From RUG14223 sp051881075 (lineage in GTDB: Bacteria; Bacillota; Clostridia; Oscillospirales; Acutalibacteraceae), in contig JBJEPE010000075.1 in assembly GCA_051881075.1 (NCBI GenBank), forward strand, positions 1-9,590: a DNA stretch of 9,590 nucleotides, read 5' to 3'. The notes beneath the pieces are model-generated. The model was given only the letters and a program-made list of their open reading frames with translations. It was not told the origin of the DNA and did not search any database. How positions within the stretch are numbered: position 1 is the stretch's first letter; each line of letters begins with the position of its first letter. Shown here piece after piece: positions 6,136-9,590 of the stretch. A program made the translations under genes and the position numbers.

Positions 6136-7787
6136 CTAAAAGGATTTTCAAGTCAATAAGCGTTGTGGCGGTCAGCATATTTGTTGCCTCTATAGCATTA
6201 TTCATGGGCGTTTTATTTGAGTATTTTTCAAGCGTACAGCATAATCAGTTAAAGATGCAAACTTCACTTGCCGCACAAGGCGTAATAAAAAACGGCATAG
6301 ATTACTTTGACGGCTTAAACGTAGAGAATTACAGAATTACTTTAATAGATACAGACGGATCTGTTATTTATGACAGCAAGTCAGATAGTAAAGAGATGGA
6401 AAATCACCTTGAGCGTGAAGAAGTTAAGGCCGCACTCAAAAGCGGCTACGGAGAAAGCTCACGATATTCTTCTACACTTATGGAGCGTTCCCTATACTCC
6501 GCTCAGCTTCTTCCTGACGGTACTATATTGCGCCTTTCAATAGCGCAGAGTACCATTCTTACGTTGCTGCTGGGTATGTCACAGCCTATATGCGTAATAT
6601 TTATTATAGCCATTGTTTTATCGCTTGTATTGGCATCACGGCTTTCTAAAATAATAGTTAAACCGTTAAACGAGTTAAATCTTGACGATCCTCTAAGCAA
6701 CGATGACTACGATGAGATATCTCCCCTACTGCGTCGTATAGATTCTCAACAGAAACAAATTAAGCAGCAAAGTTCTGAATTAATTAAAAAGCAAAGCGAA
6801 TTTGATACCGTTACAACAGGTATGAAGGAAGGTCTAGTCCTGTTAAACGGAAAAGGTGAGATACTCAGCATAAACCGTGCGGCAACTATGCTTTTTGAAA
6901 CAAATAATAAATGTATAGGTCAGGATATTTTAAGCATTAACAGAAGCTTTGAATTACAGGATATTTTAAGAAAAGCTGAAAAAGGAGAATTTGCCGAACA
7001 AAAAATTCACATAGCAGACAGTGAATATCAGCTTGATGCAAACCCTGTGATTTCTGAAAATAAGGTCACCGGAATAGTTCTTTTGATTTTTGATATTACA
7101 GAAAAGGAAAAATCAGAACAAATGCGCCGTGAATTTACCGCCAATGTTTCGCATGAATTAAAAACTCCGTTACACACTATTTCAGGCTGTGCTGAGTTAA
7201 TAAAGAACGATATGGTAAAATCCGAGGATATTCACAGATTTTCTGAGCAAATTTATAATGAGGCACAAAGAATGATATCATTAGTAGAAGATATTATTAA
7301 GCTATCTCACTTAGATGAGGGTGCTAATGATATGAAAAAAGAAAGCGTTGACCTTTATGAAATAGCAAAGGATACTGTCCGCAGCCTTGCTGAAGAGGCC
7401 AAGCTTGCAAATGTTACCGTAGACATAACAGGCAGTAGTGCTATTATAAGCGGCGTTCCGCAGTTGATACATGGAATTATATATAATCTATGTGACAATG
7501 CTATTAAGTACAATCAGGTTGGCGGCAGTGTAAGTGTTGATGTACAAAATGAAGAAAAAACAGTCAAGCTTACAGTCAGTGATACAGGTATAGGTATTCC
7601 GCAGGAGCATCAGGAACGCATCTTTGAACGCTTTTATCGTGTAGATAAAAGCCACTCTAAAGCAGTAGGCGGCACAGGGCTTGGGCTTTCTATAGTGAAG
7701 CACGCTGCAAAACTACACAATGCTCAGGTAGAATTACACAGCGTTGTTGACGGAGGAACTACAATAACAGTAAGATTTTTCAAATAG
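6132..7787 (+). CDS. phoR: Sensor histidine kinase, PhoR type
   Basis: A 551-residue membrane kinase, the cognate partner of the upstream regulator. The first membrane helix is about 9-31, an extracytoplasmic sensor region about 33-148, and the second helix about 149-169. A weak HAMP-like region with a glutamine-rich helix follows (170-222), then a PAS domain (about 224-325, ending LLIFDITEKEK). The HisKA domain carries the phosphoacceptor H341 in FTANVSHELKTPL. The ATPase domain shows the N box (NLCDNAIKYN, 452-461), G1 (DTGIGIP, 484-490), F box (RIFERFYRVDKSHS, 496-509) and G2 (GGTGLGLSIVKH, 513-524). Start ATG 6132 has GGAGG seven bases upstream and overlaps the regulator stop by four bases. 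In known systems PhoR is controlled through Pst and PhoU; I infer the same. Confidence 0.9.
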   Translation: MTKRIFKSISVVAVSIFVASIALFMGVLFEYFSSVQHNQLKMQTSLAAQGVIKNGIDYFDGLNVENYRITLIDTDGSVIYDSKSDSKEMENHLEREEVKAALKSGYGESSRYSSTLMERSLYSAQLLPDGTILRLSIAQSTILTLLLGMSQPICVIFIIAIVLSLVLASRLSKIIVKPLNELNLDDPLSNDDYDEISPLLRRIDSQQKQIKQQSSELIKKQSEFDTVTTGMKEGLVLLNGKGEILSINRAATMLFETNNKCIGQDILSINRSFELQDILRKAEKGEFAEQKIHIADSEYQLDANPVISENKVTGIVLLIFDITEKEKSEQMRREFTANVSHELKTPLHTISGCAELIKNDMVKSEDIHRFSEQIYNEAQRMISLVEDIIKLSHLDEGANDMKKESVDLYEIAKDTVRSLAEEAKLANVTVDITGSSAIISGVPQLIHGIIYNLCDNAIKYNQVGGSVSVDVQNEEKTVKLTVSDTGIGIPQEHQERIFERFYRVDKSHSKAVGGTGLGLSIVKHAAKLHNAQVELHSVVDGGTTITVRFFK

Positions 7788-7798
7788 GAGATATATGC

Positions 7799-8455
7799 AT
7801 GACTTATGAAGAAATAAAGAAAAATGAGGCTATACGAACATATATCAAACAGGCCGACGCATCATTAATTGCACTAGGCTATACCGAACATAGCTTTGCC
7901 CATGTTACTCAGGTAGCGGAAAAGGCAGGGTATATATTACAAACATTAAATTTTCCAGAGCGTACCGTTGAGCTTGCCAAAATAGCAGGTTATCTGCACG
8001 ATATAGGCAATTTGGTAAATCGTGTAGATCACAGCCAAAGCGGCGCTGTAATGGCATTCCGCTTACTTGACGAAATGCACTTTCCACCGGAAGAAATAGC
8101 AATAATTACTACCGCTATAGGCAATCATGATGAGGGTACGGGTTTACCCGTAAATGAGCTTGCCGCAGCACTTATACTTGCCGATAAGTCAGATGTGCGC
8201 CGCAGCCGTGTACGCAACCGTGATATAACAAGCTTTGATATACACGACCGTGTAAATTATTCCGTTACTAAATCGGAACTTAAAATAAACGAAGCACATA
8301 CTATTATAAAGCTAAAGCTTACGGTTGACACACACTATGGTTCTGTTATGGATTACTTTGAGATTTTTATGAACCGTATGCTTCTTTGCCGTAAGGCAGC
8401 AGAAAAACTTGGTTTACAGTTTAAGCTAATGATAAATGAACAACAGTTAATGTAA
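7799..8455 (+). CDS. HD-domain metal-dependent phosphohydrolase, substrate unknown
   Basis: A 218-residue soluble protein with no signal peptide or membrane segment. The HD superfamily pattern is clear: H31/H35 (EHSFAHV), the HD pair H67-D68 in GYLHDIGN, H78 (HSQSGA), H110-D111 in GNHDEG, and D129 in LADKSD. The extra histidines suggest a bi- or trinuclear metal centre as in cyclic-dinucleotide-cleaving HD proteins, but the HD-GYP signature is absent. Residues 150-218 after the HD core resemble no domain I know. The start ATG 7799 is set by AGGAG (7786-7790), which overlaps the phoR stop; the nearby ATG at 7795 is out of frame and stops at once. With only an 11-base gap it is almost certainly the third gene of the phoP-phoR operon, so a link to phosphate status (nucleotide turnover or a second messenger) is inferred, not shown. 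Confidence 0.85.
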   Translation: MTYEEIKKNEAIRTYIKQADASLIALGYTEHSFAHVTQVAEKAGYILQTLNFPERTVELAKIAGYLHDIGNLVNRVDHSQSGAVMAFRLLDEMHFPPEEIAIITTAIGNHDEGTGLPVNELAAALILADKSDVRRSRVRNRDITSFDIHDRVNYSVTKSELKINEAHTIIKLKLTVDTHYGSVMDYFEIFMNRMLLCRKAAEKLGLQFKLMINEQQLM

Positions 8456-8487
8456 AATTTATACTAATTAAATCTATCACAGTTTTA

Positions 8488-8514
8488 AGAGCCTCTGCAA
8501 TAAACGGAGGCTCT
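8488..8514 (+). terminator. Hairpin, probable weak terminator of the phoP-phoR-HD unit
   Basis: AGAGCCTC (8488-8495) and GAGGCTCT (8507-8514) form a perfect 8-pair stem. T8496-G8506 wobble and G8497-C8505 extend it and leave a 7-base loop. It begins 33 bases after the HD gene stop. The tract after it (CAACTTT) is poor in U, so termination may be inefficient or factor-aided. It stops four bases short of the next Pho box. Confidence 0.55.
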
Positions 8515-8518
8515 CAAC

Positions 8519-8578
8519 TTTACAAGGAATTTACAAAAGCTTGATAACAGATTTGATGTCAATACGTTAAACTACATA
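8519..8578 (+). promoter_or_regulatory. Pho box and promoter of the Na/Pi cotransporter
   Basis: TTTACA occurs at 8519-8524 and 8530-8535 (period 11), followed in phase by TTGATA (8541-8546) and TTTGAT (8552-8557). The 14 bases at 8543-8556 match those at the same offset upstream of pstS in 13 positions. A -10 at the same distance would be TACATA (8573-8578), only three of six to consensus, so the exact start is uncertain; TACAAC at 8581-8586 is an alternative. Confidence 0.65.
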
Positions 8579-8604
8579 TGTACAACTTTGAAAGGAAGCT
8601 TAGT

Positions 8605-9590
8605 ATGGATATTTTTAATGTTTTGACTTTAATAGGTGGGCTTAGTCTATTTCTTTTCGGTATGAATATTATGGGACAATCCCTTGAACGTAGAGCCGGG
8701 GATAGTCTACGCAGTTTATTGGGTAAAATGACTACAAATAGAGTGGCAGGATTGGCTACAGGTATAGGAATTACTGCAGTAATACAAAGCTCATCCGCAA
8801 CTACCGTTATGGTCGTAGGATTTGTAAATTCCGGACTTATGACACTAAAGCAGGCTATAAACGTTATTATGGGTGCAAACATCGGTACAACGGTAACCGC
8901 GTGGATACTCAGCCTTGCCGGTATAGACAGTAATAACATATTTATTAAACTGCTTAAGCCTTCATCTTTTACTCCGGTATTAGCGCTTATTGGTATAATC
9001 TTTTATATGTTCAGCAAAAATTCAAAAAAGAAAGATACCGGTATGATATTGCTTGGCTTCTCAACTCTTATGTACGGTATGGAAACAATGTCAGGTGCCG
9101 TATCGGGATTAAGCAATGTTCCGCAGTTTACACAGCTTTTTATAATGTTTAAAAATCCAATACTCGGTGTTCTTGCAGGCGCCGTATTAACTGCTATAAT
9201 TCAATCAAGCTCTGCCTCCGTAGGTATCTTGCAGGCTTTAGCGGCCACCGGACAGGTAAGCTACGGTGCGGCAATCCCAATAATAATGGGACAAAATATC
9301 GGAACTTGTATAACGGCAATGCTTTCATCCGTTGGCGCAAGTAAAAACGCCAAGCGTGCTGCAACGGTACACCTTAGCTTTAATGTAATAGGCACAACTG
9401 TTTGGCTTATTGTTTTCTACATCATAAAAGCAATTTTTAATCCGCAAATAATGAATACTTCTGCATCATTATTCGGAATAGCCGTAACACATTCTGCCTT
9501 TAATGTACTATGTACCTTACTTATTTTCCCGTTGGCAGGTTTTCTTGAAAAGTTAGTTTGTAGAATAGTACCTGACGCAAAGAAGCCTGA
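8605..9590 (+). CDS. Na+/phosphate cotransporter family protein, 3' end cut by window edge
   Basis: The reading frame opens at ATG 8605 (AAAGGAAG at 8591-8598) and stays open for 328 codons to the edge. It is a multi-helix membrane protein of the NptA/YjbB (SLC34-like) Na/Pi cotransporter family. The diagnostic inverted-repeat motifs are both present: QSSSATT (61-67) with GANIGTT (90-96), and QSSSASVG (200-207) with GQNIGTC (229-235). Many bacterial members have a C-terminal PhoU-like domain; if present here it lies beyond the edge. E. coli YjbB was reported to export phosphate, while other family members import it, so the direction of transport is not certain. A Pho box directly upstream suggests uptake under starvation. 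It is transcribed in the same direction as the preceding genes but from its own promoter. Confidence 0.94.
   Translation, partial: MDIFNVLTLIGGLSLFLFGMNIMGQSLERRAGDSLRSLLGKMTTNRVAGLATGIGITAVIQSSSATTVMVVGFVNSGLMTLKQAINVIMGANIGTTVTAWILSLAGIDSNNIFIKLLKPSSFTPVLALIGIIFYMFSKNSKKKDTGMILLGFSTLMYGMETMSGAVSGLSNVPQFTQLFIMFKNPILGVLAGAVLTAIIQSSSASVGILQALAATGQVSYGAAIPIIMGQNIGTCITAMLSSVGASKNAKRAATVHLSFNVIGTTVWLIVFYIIKAIFNPQIMNTSASLFGIAVTHSAFNVLCTLLIFPLAGFLEKLVCRIVPDAKKP

Noticed and set aside
7795..7797. ATG at 7795 as start of the HD gene
   Set aside because: It is out of frame with the HD protein and reaches a stop after four codons.
8559..8939. Minus-strand open frame of 126 codons opposite the Na/Pi gene
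   Set aside because: It lies across the promoter and start of a clear transporter gene, resembles no known protein and has no convincing ribosome site; the other opposite-strand frames inside pst, pho and HD genes were dropped for the same reasons.
1..9590. CRISPR arrays, tRNA or rRNA genes, insertion sequences, attachment sites
   Set aside because: No spaced repeats, structured RNA genes, transposase-like frames or terminal repeats were seen by eye; base use is uniform across the window.

Overview
The window carries an almost complete phosphate-starvation (Pho) locus from a low-GC Gram-positive bacterium. The AT-rich, ATA-rich codon use, AAGGAG-type ribosome sites, a lipoprotein signal on PstS and a PhoP/PhoR-like regulatory pair all point to Firmicutes. 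The protein sequences look most like gut Clostridia (Oscillospiraceae/Ruminococcaceae or Lachnospiraceae); this placement is from memory of similar proteins, not from a search.

Layout. Positions 1-1100 (minus strand) hold the N-terminal 366 residues of a secreted 5'-nucleotidase-type metallophosphatase, cut by the left edge, with its own near-consensus promoter. A 196-base divergent spacer separates it from pstS-pstC-pstA-pstB-phoU (1297-5298, plus strand), whose four junctions are closely packed (one 4-base gap, otherwise overlaps). After a 162-base regulatory spacer comes a second unit (5461-8455): an OmpR-family response regulator (phoP/phoB type), its PAS-containing histidine kinase (phoR) and an HD-domain phosphohydrolase of unknown substrate. 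A hairpin at 8488-8514 then precedes a Na+/phosphate cotransporter (NptA/YjbB family, 8605 onward), cut by the right edge.

How it works together. Three spacers, upstream of pstS, of the response regulator and of the Na/Pi cotransporter, contain the same operator architecture: two perfect TTTACA hexamers 11 bases apart, two degenerate hexamers continuing the same 11-base phase, and a -10 element (weak in the third case) starting 15 bases after the last hexamer. This fits a PhoP/PhoB-type regulator activating the high-affinity ABC importer, a second importer and its own gene. The nucleotidase could release phosphate outside the cell, Pst imports it, and PhoU with PhoR reports import status.

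Most unusual point: PstS appears circularly permuted. The half that is normally C-terminal (SREKGSGTRG, GYISLGSL, SRPFN, FILSADGQ) follows the signal peptide, and the half that is normally N-terminal (GSSSVTPVM, IGMASR, MDGIAIIVN, IYTGKITTW) comes second.
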